Positions 1 through 7,216 of a stretch of 34,276 nt of DNA are shown here, in pieces; the stretch's first letter is position 1; each line of letters begins with the position of its first letter. The notes below the pieces were generated by a model. The model was given only the letters and a program-made list of their open reading frames with translations, made no database searches and had not been told where the DNA came from. Both the position numbers and the translations under genes were made by a program. Location of the stretch: the NCBI RefSeq assembly GCF_009789225.1, contig NZ_WSTA01000036.1:1-34276 (forward strand). The letters run 5' to 3'. Source of the stretch: Agromyces seonyuensis (GTDB lineage Bacteria; Actinomycetota; Actinomycetes; Actinomycetales; Microbacteriaceae).

Positions 1-100
1 CACCGGGGCGGTCGAGCTCGCCGTGCGCGGCGGCGGCCGCGCGGCCGTCGCGCTGTGCGGCGGCGGCGGTCAGGGCGAGGCGCTGCTGCTGCGCCGCTGA
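1..100 (+). CDS. C-terminal end of a thiolase (acetyl-CoA C-acetyltransferase), partial
   Basis: Only the last 32 residues are in the window; the gene starts upstream. The reading frame begins at base 2 and ends with TGA at 98-100. The tail contains A-L-C-G-G-G-G-Q-G, which matches the C-terminal thiolase signature whose Cys acts as the general base in Claisen condensation or thiolysis of acyl-CoA. Family membership is well supported by this motif. Whether it is a biosynthetic acetyl-CoA acetyltransferase or a degradative 3-ketoacyl-CoA thiolase cannot be decided from the fragment. Confidence 0.8.
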   Translation, partial: TGAVELAVRGGGRAAVALCGGGGQGEALLLRR

Positions 101-196
101 CCGCGCGCAGACGATGCACGGCCGATGACCGCCTGACAGGATGACTGCGAGCCGCGCTGCGAGCCCGCACGCGGCCCCGGGCATCCGAGGGACGAG

Positions 197-1453
197 ATGA
201 GCGCATCGACGACGGCCACGGGCCGCGACCACCGCATCCGGCGCATGATCGGCCGCGACCCCGGTGAGACGCACCGGGCGGCCACGCCGCTCGAGCTGCT
301 CTTCGACCTCACGTTCGTGGTCGCGTTCAGCCAGGCCGGTTCGGAGACCGCCCACCTCCTCGCCGAGGGCGAGGTCGGCGCGGCGCTCGCCGGGTTCGTG
401 TTCTCGCTCTTCGCCATCGGGTGGGCGTGGATCGGCTACACGTGGCTCGCGAGCGCGTACGACAACGAGGACATCGTCTTCCGCATCGCGACGCTCGTGC
501 AGATGGTGGGCGTGCTCGTGCTGGCGCTCGGCCTGCCGCCGGTGTTCGACTCGATCGCGCACGGCGAGCCGCTCGACAACGGCATCGCGGTGGCGGGTTA
601 CGTCATCATGCGCGTGGCGACGGTGCCGCTCTGGATCCGTGCCGCGCGCGACGATCCGGCGCACCGCCCGGCGGCGCTCGCGTATCTCGTCTGGATCGTC
701 GTGGTGCAGCTCGGCTGGATCCTCTTCCTCGTCGCCGACGTGCCCCTGGCGCTCGCCGGCTGGTGGTGGGGCGCCCTCGTGGTGCTCGAGCTGAGCGGCC
801 CGTTCCTCGCCGAGCGGCGGTTCGGCGGCACGCCGTGGCATCCCGGCCACATCGCCGAGCGATACGGCCTGCTCGTCATCATCACCCTCGGGGAGGTCGT
901 GCTCGGCACGATCCTCGCGATCTCGGCGGTCGTCGAGGAGCAGGGTTGGACGGGCGAGGCCGTGCTCGTCGCCGCGTCGGGCACGACGCTCGCGTTCGGG
1001 CTGTGGTGGGTGTACTTCACGATGCCCTCCGGCGAGGTGCTGGTGCGCCACCCGCGCCGCTCGTTCGTGTGGGGCTACGGGCACCTCGTCCTCTTCGGCG
1101 CGATCGCCGCGATCGGCGCCGGGCTGCACGTCGCCGCTTCCGTCATCGAGGGCGTCGCGCACCTCGACGAGTTCGGGGCGGTGCTCTGCGTCGTCATCCC
1201 CGTCGCCGTGTTCTTCGCGACCGCGTTCGTGCTCTACTCGCTGCTCCTGCACCGCTTCGACCCGTTCGACCTCGTCCTGTTCGCGGGCGTGGTGCTCTGC
1301 CTCGTCGGGGCGGTCGTCGCCGTCGCCGCCGGTGCGTCGATGGGCTGGGCGCTCGCGATCACCGCACTCGCGCCGGTCGTCGTCATCGTCGGCTTCGAGA
1401 CCGCCGGCCACCGCCGGCAGCACGCCGCGCTCGTGGCCGACGGCGACGTCTGA
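197..1453 (+). CDS. LtrA-family (low temperature requirement protein A) membrane protein
   Basis: A 418-residue polytopic membrane protein. Near the N-terminus it has the LtrA hallmark T-P-L-E-L-L-F-D-L-T-F-V-V-A-F (about residues 32-46), followed by roughly ten to twelve hydrophobic segments to the end, the usual size and shape of the family. The ATG at 197 is preceded by GAGGGACGAG, a good ribosome binding site. LtrA was named from a cold-sensitive Listeria mutant, and its biochemical role is not established. The gene is monocistronic: thiolase ends 96 bp upstream and the next gene is convergent. A CAGGAT sequence at 137-142 could be its -10 element, but no convincing -35 is seen. Confidence 0.85.
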   Translation: MSASTTATGRDHRIRRMIGRDPGETHRAATPLELLFDLTFVVAFSQAGSETAHLLAEGEVGAALAGFVFSLFAIGWAWIGYTWLASAYDNEDIVFRIATLVQMVGVLVLALGLPPVFDSIAHGEPLDNGIAVAGYVIMRVATVPLWIRAARDDPAHRPAALAYLVWIVVVQLGWILFLVADVPLALAGWWWGALVVLELSGPFLAERRFGGTPWHPGHIAERYGLLVIITLGEVVLGTILAISAVVEEQGWTGEAVLVAASGTTLAFGLWWVYFTMPSGEVLVRHPRRSFVWGYGHLVLFGAIAAIGAGLHVAASVIEGVAHLDEFGAVLCVVIPVAVFFATAFVLYSLLLHRFDPFDLVLFAGVVLCLVGAVVAVAAGASMGWALAITALAPVVVIVGFETAGHRRQHAALVADGDV

Positions 1454-1465
1454 GACGGCGCCGTC

Positions 1466-1486
1466 GGCCGGGAGGACGCTCCGGCC
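1466..1486. terminator. Short hairpin between convergent genes
   Basis: GGCCGGGAG and CTCCGGCC form an 8-9 bp stem with one bulge and a GACG loop, in the 36-bp gap between the LtrA gene (plus) and the SHOCT gene (minus). There is no T-tract, which is common in high-GC actinobacteria. Function as a bidirectional terminator is inferred from position. Confidence 0.4.
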
Positions 1487-1489
1487 CGG

Positions 1490-1780
1490 TCAGCGTCGCC
1501 GGTTCGCGCGAAGCACCTCGAGCCGCGCGCGGAACTCGGACTCGTCGATGTCGCCGCGGGCGTAGCGCTCGGCGAGGGTCGACTCCGCGTCGGGGCCGCC
1601 GGACCAGGGCGCGCCGTAGCCGCCCGCCCACGCACGACGGCGTCCGCGGGCGACGACGAAGATCATCGTCGCGATGAGGACGAACCAGAGCAGCGGGATG
1701 AGGAAGAACACCCAGCCGAAGCCGGCCGCCCAGGGCCCGGCGTGGGCGGCGATGGTCGCGGCGGCGAGTGCGGTGGACAT
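1490..1780 (-). CDS. Small SHOCT-domain membrane protein
   Basis: A 96-residue protein. Residues about 18-44 form one strong transmembrane segment, followed by an Arg-rich stretch (R-G-R-R-R at 45-49). The C-terminus, E-S-T-L-A-E-R-Y-A-R-G-D-I-D-E-S-E-F, is a SHOCT domain (short C-terminal helix pair, often an oligomerisation motif). The start is the ATG at 1780, because GGAG lies 7 nt before it and the frame has no better start. It sits downstream of a two-component system on the same strand, separated by 197 bp that hold one copy of a 33-bp element also found upstream of the kinase gene. This makes it a likely target of that regulator. SHOCT membrane proteins are often linked to envelope-stress regulators; the actual function is unknown. 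Confidence 0.8.
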   Translation of the reverse strand: MSTALAAATIAAHAGPWAAGFGWVFFLIPLLWFVLIATMIFVVARGRRRAWAGGYGAPWSGGPDAESTLAERYARGDIDESEFRARLEVLRANRRR

Positions 1781-1868
1781 GACGGTCTCCGTTCGATCGT
1801 GCGGCTCGGGCGCTCCCGTGCCGTCCCTCCGATGCTCCTCGGGCGGGCGGGACGGCGAATCCGACCGC

Positions 1869-1901
1869 GGGAGGCACTTCGCGCACTCCCCCGGGAGCAT
1901 C
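1869..1901. promoter_or_regulatory. 33-bp element, copy B, upstream of the SHOCT gene
   Basis: Architecture on the plus strand: GGGAGGCAC (1869-1877), 8 nt, CTCC (1886-1889), 1 nt, CCGGGAGCATC (1891-1901). The same blocks with identical spacing occur at 3829-3861. This copy lies between the response regulator gene (ends 1978) and the SHOCT gene (starts 1780). Further GGAGCATC cores are at 1925-1932 and, inverted, at 1831-1838. It is likely a binding site for the neighbouring response regulator. A processed or terminator hairpin is the alternative, since CTCC and GGAG can pair. Confidence 0.55.
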
Positions 1902-1977
1902 GCGACCCGGAGCAGCCGCGGCCCGGAGCATCCGCGCCGTGCAGCGCCGCGCCCGCCGTCGACGCGCTCTCGCAGGA

Positions 1978-2640
1978 TCAGCGCCAGCCCGGCGCGACGA
2001 GCCCCGACTCGTAGGCGGTGACGACGAGGTGCACGCGGTCGCGCGCCCCGAGCTTCTGCATGATCCGCGAGACATGGGTCTTGGCGGTGAGCGGGGAGAG
2101 CACGAGCGCGCCGGCGATCTCCTCGTTCGTCAGCCCTCGCCCGACGAGCGCGAGCACCTCGCGTTCGCGGTCGGTGAGCACGTCGAGCACGTCGGTCGCA
2201 GGCGGTTCGGCGAGTCCGGCTGCGAGCCGGCGCAGCAGCTGCCGGGTCACGCCCGGCGAGAGCAGCGCGTCGCCGGATGCCGCCGCGCGCACCGCGCGGA
2301 CCAGGTCCGCCGGCTCGGTGTCCTTCACGAGGAACCCGCTCGCACCGGCCCGCACCGCCCGCACGACGTCGTCGTCGAGCTGGAAGGTCGTGACGATGAC
2401 GACGTGGACGCCGGCGAGCTTCGGGTCGGCGGCGATCCGCTCGGTCGTCGCCAGACCGTCGCCGTCGGGCATGCGGATGTCCATGAGCACGACGTCGACC
2501 GGCGCGGCGACGAGGCGCTCGAGCGTCTCCCTGCCGCTGCCGCTCTCGAAGACGACCTCGACATCGTCCTCCGCCGCGAGCAGCGCTCGGAATCCCGCGC
2601 GGACGAGCGCCTGATCGTCGGCGATGCCCACCCGGATCAT
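1978..2640 (-). CDS. NarL/LuxR-type response regulator
   Basis: A 220-residue two-component response regulator. The receiver domain (about 1-120) has acidic residues D8/D9, phospho-acceptor D54 in V-V-L-M-D-I-R-M-P, T84/T85 and K106. A LuxR-type helix-turn-helix follows at about 154-212 (L-T-D-R-E-R-E-V-L through T-A-K-T-H-V-S-R-I-M). It overlaps the sensor kinase stop codon by 4 bp (ATGA at 2637-2640), which fixes the start at ATG 2640 and indicates translational coupling. An in-frame ATG 15 nt further upstream exists but would lie inside the kinase gene and adds only MGGRR. It should bind DNA as a phosphorylated dimer; the two 33-bp elements nearby are candidate sites. Confidence 0.93.
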   Translation of the reverse strand: MIRVGIADDQALVRAGFRALLAAEDDVEVVFESGSGRETLERLVAAPVDVVLMDIRMPDGDGLATTERIAADPKLAGVHVVIVTTFQLDDDVVRAVRAGASGFLVKDTEPADLVRAVRAAASGDALLSPGVTRQLLRRLAAGLAEPPATDVLDVLTDREREVLALVGRGLTNEEIAGALVLSPLTAKTHVSRIMQKLGARDRVHLVVTAYESGLVAPGWR

Positions 2641-3785
2641 GCGACGCCCTCCCACGGCAGCCGCGCCGTGAGGCTCGTGCCGCCCGTTGCCGGCTCGGCC
2701 ACGTCGAGCCGGCCGCCGAGCACCTCGGCGCGACCGCGCATCCCGAGCACCCCGCCGCCCTCGTGCGCACCGGCGGCGCCGCGTCCGTCGTCCTCGACAC
2801 GGACGACGAGTTCCCCGCCCTCGCGCCGCAGCCCGATGCGGACGGCCTCGGCCCCGGAGTGTCGGAGCACGTTCGTGAGCGCCTCCTGCACGATCCGGTA
2901 CGCGGCGGTCTGCACGGCCCGCGGCGGCCCCTCGCCGTCGAGCGGATCGAGCTCGACCTCGAGGCCGGCGGCGCGCACGTCCGCGACGAGGGCGTCGAGC
3001 TCGGCGAGCCCCGGCTGCGGCGCCGACGGCGCGCTCTCGCCCGGTTCGCGGAGCACGCCGAGCACGCCCCGCACCTCGTCGAGCGAGTCCTTGCTGACGC
3101 GCTTGATGTCCGCGAGGGCGCTCCGCGCCTGCTCCGGGTCGCGGTCGAGGAGGTGCAGCGCCACCCCCGCCCGCACGTTGATGAGCGAGAGGGAGTGGCC
3201 GAGCACGTCGTGCAGCTCACCGGCGATGCGCAGCCGCTCGCGCTCCGCGGCGCTCTCGCGACGACGCGCGACCGCGTCCCGGTACCCGCGGGCCCGCTCA
3301 CTGCGGTTCCGCACGAAGGCCCCCGCGGCGACGCAGGCGGCGAGCGCCGCGGTCGTGGCGGCGACGCGTGCCGGATGCCAGTCGAGTCCGACGAGCGGCC
3401 CGAGCAGCAGTGCGCCGAGCCACGCCACCGCACCGGAGCCGAGCGCCCAGGCGAGCGCGCCCCGCGCGGCCGCGAGACCGAGGGCGAAGCCGAAGGCGAC
3501 CGGCGCCGGACCCCCGCCGGGCGCGCTGAGCAGCAGCCCGAGGGCGATCGCGGCGACCGCGGCGACCGTCGGCCCGGGCAGACGCCGTGCGGCGAGCAGG
3601 AGGAGCGGGCCCGCGACGGCGAGGCCGATCGCCAGCGCCGCGACCGGCCCGCCGACGTCGGCGCGCAAGCACGACGCGATCGTCCAGGGCACCTGGGCGA
3701 GGAACGAGAGCACGACCGGCGCCAGGAGCACGGCCCGCGCCGGCGGACGGAACCGGGGCCCGTCCCAGGCGGCCGACTCGTGCAT
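2637..3785 (-). CDS. Sensor histidine kinase of the HisKA_3 type
   Basis: A 382-residue membrane sensor kinase. Residues about 15-157 contain five or six hydrophobic segments with short loops, so there is no large extracellular sensor domain. The dimerisation/phospho-acceptor helix has H192 in G-E-L-H-D-V-L-G-H-S-L. The HATPase_c domain includes the N box (E301-A-L-T-N305) and glycine boxes D-D-G-R-G and G-G-G-V-L-G-M-R. This fits the DesK/LiaS/NarL-partner class, which senses membrane state or stress. The ATG at 3785 has no ribosome binding site but has TAGGAT 6 nt upstream, so the transcript is probably leaderless. It is cotranscribed with the regulator at 1978-2640. The signal is unknown. 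Confidence 0.92.
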   Translation of the reverse strand: MHESAAWDGPRFRPPARAVLLAPVVLSFLAQVPWTIASCLRADVGGPVAALAIGLAVAGPLLLLAARRLPGPTVAAVAAIALGLLLSAPGGGPAPVAFGFALGLAAARGALAWALGSGAVAWLGALLLGPLVGLDWHPARVAATTAALAACVAAGAFVRNRSERARGYRDAVARRRESAAERERLRIAGELHDVLGHSLSLINVRAGVALHLLDRDPEQARSALADIKRVSKDSLDEVRGVLGVLREPGESAPSAPQPGLAELDALVADVRAAGLEVELDPLDGEGPPRAVQTAAYRIVQEALTNVLRHSGAEAVRIGLRREGGELVVRVEDDGRGAAGAHEGGGVLGMRGRAEVLGGRLDVAEPATGGTSLTARLPWEGVA

Positions 3786-3791
3786 GCGGCG

Positions 3792-3797
3792 ATCCTA
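3792..3797 (-). promoter_or_regulatory. -10 element of the leaderless kinase-regulator operon
   Basis: TAGGAT on the minus strand, exactly 6 nt before the ATG at 3785. No consensus -35 is seen 17 nt upstream, while the 33-bp element at 3829-3861 is centred about 60 bp upstream of the presumed start of transcription. An activator-dependent, possibly autoregulated promoter is inferred. Confidence 0.55.
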
Positions 3798-3828
3798 CTG
3801 ACGGGCGCGTTCGGCCGCGTCCTCCGCC

Positions 3829-3861
3829 GGGAGGCACCCCGGCTGCTCCGCCGGGAGCATC
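3829..3861. promoter_or_regulatory. 33-bp element, copy A, upstream of the sensor kinase gene
   Basis: Plus strand: GGGAGGCAC (3829-3837), 8 nt, CTCC (3846-3849), 1 nt, CCGGGAGCATC (3851-3861). This matches copy B at 1869-1901 block for block with the same spacing. It lies 44-76 bp upstream of the leaderless start of the kinase gene and only 10 bp past the end of the rip1 gene. Two small palindromes overlap it (CCTCC-GCCG-GGAGG and TGCTCC-GCCG-GGAGCA). Regulator binding is the preferred reading; a terminator role for rip1 is possible. Confidence 0.55.
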
Positions 3862-3871
3862 CGGGGGCGGC

Positions 3872-5197
3872 CTAGAAGACCTGGACCGGCTTGACGAGGT
3901 CGGCGTAGATGAGCAGCGCGCTCATGGCGCCGAACACGATCACGACGGCGAAGCTCAGCGGCATCAGCTTGGCCATGTCGACGGGGCCCGGGTCGGGCTT
4001 GCCGCGCAGCTTCGCCCAGCCCTTGCGGATCGCCTCCCAGATCGCTCCCGCGATGTGGCCGCCGTCGAGCGGCATGAGCGGCACGAGGTTGAACAGGAAC
4101 AGGAAGAGGTTGAGCGAGGCGAGGATGCCCACGATCCCGGCCGCGCGGTCCTGGAACTCGAGCTGGTCGCTCGCGGCGATCTCGCCCGCGATGCGGCCGA
4201 CGCCGACGACGCTCACCGGCCCGTTCGGGTCGCGCTCCTCGGTGCCGAACGCCGCCTGCGCGACGTCGACGAGCTTCTGCGGCAGGGTGAGCAGCGCGTT
4301 CACGCTCGCGCCGAGCTGCTCGCCGACGGCCGGCAGCACCTCGCCCGCAGTCCCCTGCACGCGCACCGGCTGCGACCCGATGCCGAGGAAGCCGACCTCG
4401 GCGGTCACGGGCTCGCCCGCGTCATCCGTGACGATCCGGCCGTCGTCGTCGAGGACGTAGCGCTCGCTCGCTGCGGGCGTGACCTGCAGGGTGACCTGCT
4501 CGCCGTCGCGGTCGACGACGAGCGGCACGGTCTCGCCCGCACGATCGCGGATGAGTGCCGTGGACTGCTCCCAGCTCGTCACCGGGACGCCGTCGATCGA
4601 GACGATCTCGTCGCCCGGCTGGATGCCCGCTTCGGCGCCCGGGGCCGCCGGGTCTCCCGCTTCGCAGGTCTGGCGCTCGCTCGTGGCGGGCAGCACGCAC
4701 TCGCTCACCGAGGCGATCGTCGTCGAGGACTGCACCGTGCCGATGCCCATGATGAGCACCGCGAACAGCGCGATCGCGATGACGAGGTTCATGAACGGCC
4801 CCGCGAACATCACGATGATGCGCTTCCAGACCGGCAGGCGGTAGAACGCGCGGTCGTCCTCGCCCGGGCCGATGGTCTCGGCGGACTGGTCGCGGGCGTC
4901 CTGCACCATGCCGCCGAAGAACCCGGTGGAGTCGGCGTGGACGCGCTCGCCCGGCTTCGGCGGGAACATCCCGATCATCGAGACGTAGCCGCCGAGCGGC
5001 AGCGCTTTGAGCCCGTACTCGGTCTCGCCCTTGCGACGGGAGAAGACCGTCGGCCCGAACCCGATCATGAACTGGGTGACCTTGACCTTGAACAGCTTCG
5101 CGGTCGTGAAGTGCCCCGCCTCGTGCAGGCCGATCGAGACGGCGACGCCGAAGGCCACGACGAGGACGCCGATGATGAACGCGAGCACGGGATTCAC
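3872..5197 (-). CDS. rip1: Site-2 protease, Rip1/RseP family (M50 zinc metalloprotease)
   Basis: A 441-residue intramembrane protease that cuts transmembrane proteins, typically anti-sigma factors, inside the bilayer. The zinc motif H25-E-A-G-H29 lies in the first membrane helix, the second active-site motif P-L-D378-G-G in a later helix (N-L-V-P-L-M-P-L-D-G-G-H). Between them is a PDZ-like domain with A-G-I-Q-P-G-D-E-I-V-S-I-D-G. The length is typical. The start is GTG at 5197, with the first codons leading straight into the first membrane helix and TACGCT 7 nt upstream, indicating a leaderless mRNA. In mycobacteria rip1 lies between dxr and ispG. Here dxr is the next minus-strand gene upstream, but a tannase gene intervenes, and no ispG follows. 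Confidence 0.92.
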   Translation of the reverse strand: MNPVLAFIIGVLVVAFGVAVSIGLHEAGHFTTAKLFKVKVTQFMIGFGPTVFSRRKGETEYGLKALPLGGYVSMIGMFPPKPGERVHADSTGFFGGMVQDARDQSAETIGPGEDDRAFYRLPVWKRIIVMFAGPFMNLVIAIALFAVLIMGIGTVQSSTTIASVSECVLPATSERQTCEAGDPAAPGAEAGIQPGDEIVSIDGVPVTSWEQSTALIRDRAGETVPLVVDRDGEQVTLQVTPAASERYVLDDDGRIVTDDAGEPVTAEVGFLGIGSQPVRVQGTAGEVLPAVGEQLGASVNALLTLPQKLVDVAQAAFGTEERDPNGPVSVVGVGRIAGEIAASDQLEFQDRAAGIVGILASLNLFLFLFNLVPLMPLDGGHIAGAIWEAIRKGWAKLRGKPDPGPVDMAKLMPLSFAVVIVFGAMSALLIYADLVKPVQVF

Positions 5198-5204
5198 GTC
5201 GGTC

Positions 5205-5210
5205 AGCGTA
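5205..5210 (-). promoter_or_regulatory. -10 element of rip1
   Basis: TACGCT on the minus strand ends 7 nt before the GTG start at 5197. There is no ribosome binding site in between, so a leaderless transcript is inferred. It is divergent from the tannase promoter about 100 bp away. Confidence 0.45.
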
Positions 5211-5272
5211 GTGCGATGCGCCTACGAAGGGGCTGGCAGCGGGCCGGGAGGCCACCGGATGCCCGGTGAACC

Positions 5273-5318
5273 TTGCGGACAGAATTGTCGACGAAATTGC
5301 TTGCCGAATTGTCCGCAA
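5273..5318. promoter_or_regulatory. Operator-like inverted repeat upstream of the tannase gene
   Basis: A perfect 9-bp inverted repeat, TTGCGGACA (5273-5281) and TGTCCGCAA (5310-5318), with centres 37 bp apart. Allowing one bulged G it extends by AATT on each side. The inner region also carries a direct repeat, GAATTGTC (5282-5289) and GAATTGTC (5306-5313). The segment is clearly richer in A+T than its surroundings. The right arm overlaps the proposed -35 of the tannase promoter, as expected for a repressor operator. Confidence 0.55.
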
Positions 5319-5330
5319 CCGGGCTACGGT
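5301..5330 (+). promoter_or_regulatory. Promoter of the tannase-like gene
   Basis: Proposed -35 TTGCCG (5301-5306) and -10 TACGGT (5325-5330) with an 18-bp spacer. Transcription would begin near 5337, giving a leader of about 55 nt that carries the ribosome binding site GGAGAGGAA (5378-5386). The -35 lies inside the inverted repeat at 5273-5318. Confidence 0.45.
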
Positions 5331-5391
5331 CGAGTCGCTCGACCCCTGGTCCGATGACGAACCGGGGCATCTTCGATGGAGAGGAACCGCG

Positions 5392-7152
5392 TTGACGATT
5401 CGCAGTCACCCGCGCAGGAATCGAGAATCCACCCCGCCCGTCCGCCGTGCCGGACGGGCGGCGTTCGCCACCGGGGCCGCGCTCGCGCTCACGCTCGGCA
5501 CGCTCGCAGCCGGCTCGGCCGCGTGGGCCGGCAACGGCGGCGGCTCCGGCCCGACGAAGACCGACGCCGAGGATGCCGCGCTCGCGTTCGACCGATCCGC
5601 GTACACGACCATCACCGTGAACGTGGACGGCGTCGCGACGCCCGTGCGCTGGTACCGGGAGGTCTGCTACGTCGCCAAGCCCACCGCGGTGTCGACGAAC
5701 GTCGCGAACCAGGCCTGCGGCTACCAGTCGATGAACGTATTCGTGCCCGAGTCGGCCGCACGGGACCAGCGCACCGCGATCTACTACGCCGAGAACAACA
5801 GCGGCTGGATGGCCAGCTACATCAAGGCCTCGATCGTCGACGGCGGGACGTACTCGTCGGCCACGAGCACGGTCGGCGCCGCGCTCAAGGCCGGCTACGT
5901 CTTCGTCGACGTCGCCACCCGCTCGCGCGGACTGGTCGCGGCCGACGGCACCTACGCGGGCAAGGCGCCCAACGTCGTCGTCGACGCCAAGGCCGCCGTG
6001 CGCTACCTCCGACTCAACGACGCCGTCATGCCCGGCAGCGCCGAGCGCATCGTCGTCAACGGCACGAGCGGCGGCGGCGGACTCGGCGCCGCCCTCGGCG
6101 CCTCGGGCAACAGCGACGAGTACCTGCCCCACCTCGCCGCCGCCGGATCCGCCGGCGTCGACGCGAAAGGCCGATCGACGATCGACGACGACGTCTTCGC
6201 CGTCAACGTCTACTGCCCGATCACGGACCTCGACGACGTGGACACCGCCTACGAGTGGCTGTACAACGCGACGGGCACCCGCACGGCGGTCGGCGCGAAT
6301 CCGAACCCGGCCGCGAGCGCGGCCCTCGCGGCGGCGTACCCCGGGTACCAGAAGTCGCTCGGGCTGCGCACGGCCGACGGCACGCGGTTGACCGCTTCGA
6401 CGATGCTCGACGTGATCACGGACGAGGTCGAGCGCTCCGCCGAGGCGTACCTCGCGGCGAACCCCGCGAACTCGATCCCCGATCTCGGCGAGAACTTCGT
6501 CATCACGGGCAGCGGCGCCGGCACCTACGTCAACGACTGGATCGACATCGATCCCTCGACGCGCGGTGTCGTGTCGGTGGACATCGCGCAGTACCTCGAG
6601 TTCGTGGCGACGCAGAACAAGCTCAAGCCCGCCCCCTCGTTCGACCAGACCGGTGCGACCGTGCCCGGCTCGGGAGGCGGGCCCGGCGCGGGCGAGTCGA
6701 ACCTGTTCGGCACGGCGAGCCAGGCGTACTCGAACTTCACCGAGTACTCCTGGAACGCCAACGGCACCCTCGCGGGCGCAGGCGGCGTCGGCGACGGGAT
6801 CGGCCTCGACGACACCGGCCTGACGTGGAAGCAGTTCCTCGCGAAGAAGTCGACGACGGTCGACGAGCAGGCCGAACTCATCGACCCGCTCGAGTTCATC
6901 GGCACCTCGGCCGACACGGCGCCGTACTGGTACGTGCGCCACGGCACCCGCGACCGCGACACCTCGTTCACGGTCTCGATCAACCTCGCTGCGGCGCTGT
7001 CCGCCGACCGCTCCGTCGAGGACGTCGATTACCGCCTCGCCTGGAACCAACCGCACGCCGGGAACTACGACGTCCCCGAGGCGTTCGCCTGGATCGCCGC
7101 GTCGCTCGCCGACGCCGATGCGCCGAACGGACACGGCGGCGGCCGGCACTGA
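5392..7152 (+). CDS. Secreted subtype B tannase-like esterase
   Basis: A 586-residue secreted alpha/beta hydrolase. I start it at TTG 5392: GGAGAGGAA lies 5 nt upstream, and this start gives a normal signal peptide (Arg-rich N-terminus, hydrophobic run to G-S-A-A-W-A-G). The frame stays open upstream to an ATG at 5266, but that extension runs through the promoter region. The nucleophile is S226 in N-G-T-S-G-G-G-G. D523 in H-G-T-R-D-R-D-T and H555 in N-Q-P-H-A-G-N-Y-D complete the triad. The spacing of 32 residues between Asp and His and the surrounding motifs match subtype B tannases, which hydrolyse galloyl esters. Ferulate or other aromatic esters are possible substrates. The gene lies alone on the plus strand between two minus-strand housekeeping genes. 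Confidence 0.82.
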   Translation: MTIRSHPRRNRESTPPVRRAGRAAFATGAALALTLGTLAAGSAAWAGNGGGSGPTKTDAEDAALAFDRSAYTTITVNVDGVATPVRWYREVCYVAKPTAVSTNVANQACGYQSMNVFVPESAARDQRTAIYYAENNSGWMASYIKASIVDGGTYSSATSTVGAALKAGYVFVDVATRSRGLVAADGTYAGKAPNVVVDAKAAVRYLRLNDAVMPGSAERIVVNGTSGGGGLGAALGASGNSDEYLPHLAAAGSAGVDAKGRSTIDDDVFAVNVYCPITDLDDVDTAYEWLYNATGTRTAVGANPNPAASAALAAAYPGYQKSLGLRTADGTRLTASTMLDVITDEVERSAEAYLAANPANSIPDLGENFVITGSGAGTYVNDWIDIDPSTRGVVSVDIAQYLEFVATQNKLKPAPSFDQTGATVPGSGGGPGAGESNLFGTASQAYSNFTEYSWNANGTLAGAGGVGDGIGLDDTGLTWKQFLAKKSTTVDEQAELIDPLEFIGTSADTAPYWYVRHGTRDRDTSFTVSINLAAALSADRSVEDVDYRLAWNQPHAGNYDVPEAFAWIAASLADADAPNGHGGGRH

Positions 7153-7161
7153 CCGGACGCG

Positions 7162-7205
7162 ACGCACGACGGGCCCCGACCGGACGGTCGGGGCCCGTCG
7201 TGCGT
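7162..7205. terminator. Strong bidirectional hairpin terminator
   Basis: A perfect 20-bp stem (7162-7181 paired with 7186-7205) closed by a GGAC tetraloop, in the 64-bp gap between the convergent tannase and dxr genes. It is G+C rich without a T-tract. The perfect symmetry and position make a shared intrinsic terminator very likely. Confidence 0.85.
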
Positions 7206-7216
7206 GGAACCGCCGG

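Noticed and set aside
3821..3861. The two small palindromes CCTCC-GCCG-GGAGG and TGCTCC-GCCG-GGAGCA as a simple rip1 terminator
   Set aside because: Not excluded, but the first palindrome is not kept in the second copy at 1869-1901 while the block order and spacing are, which fits protein binding better.
5266..5391. An N-terminal extension of the tannase-like protein from ATG 5266
   Set aside because: It would run through the palindrome and promoter, places 42 non-hydrophobic residues before the signal peptide, and lacks a ribosome binding site; TTG 5392 has a strong one.
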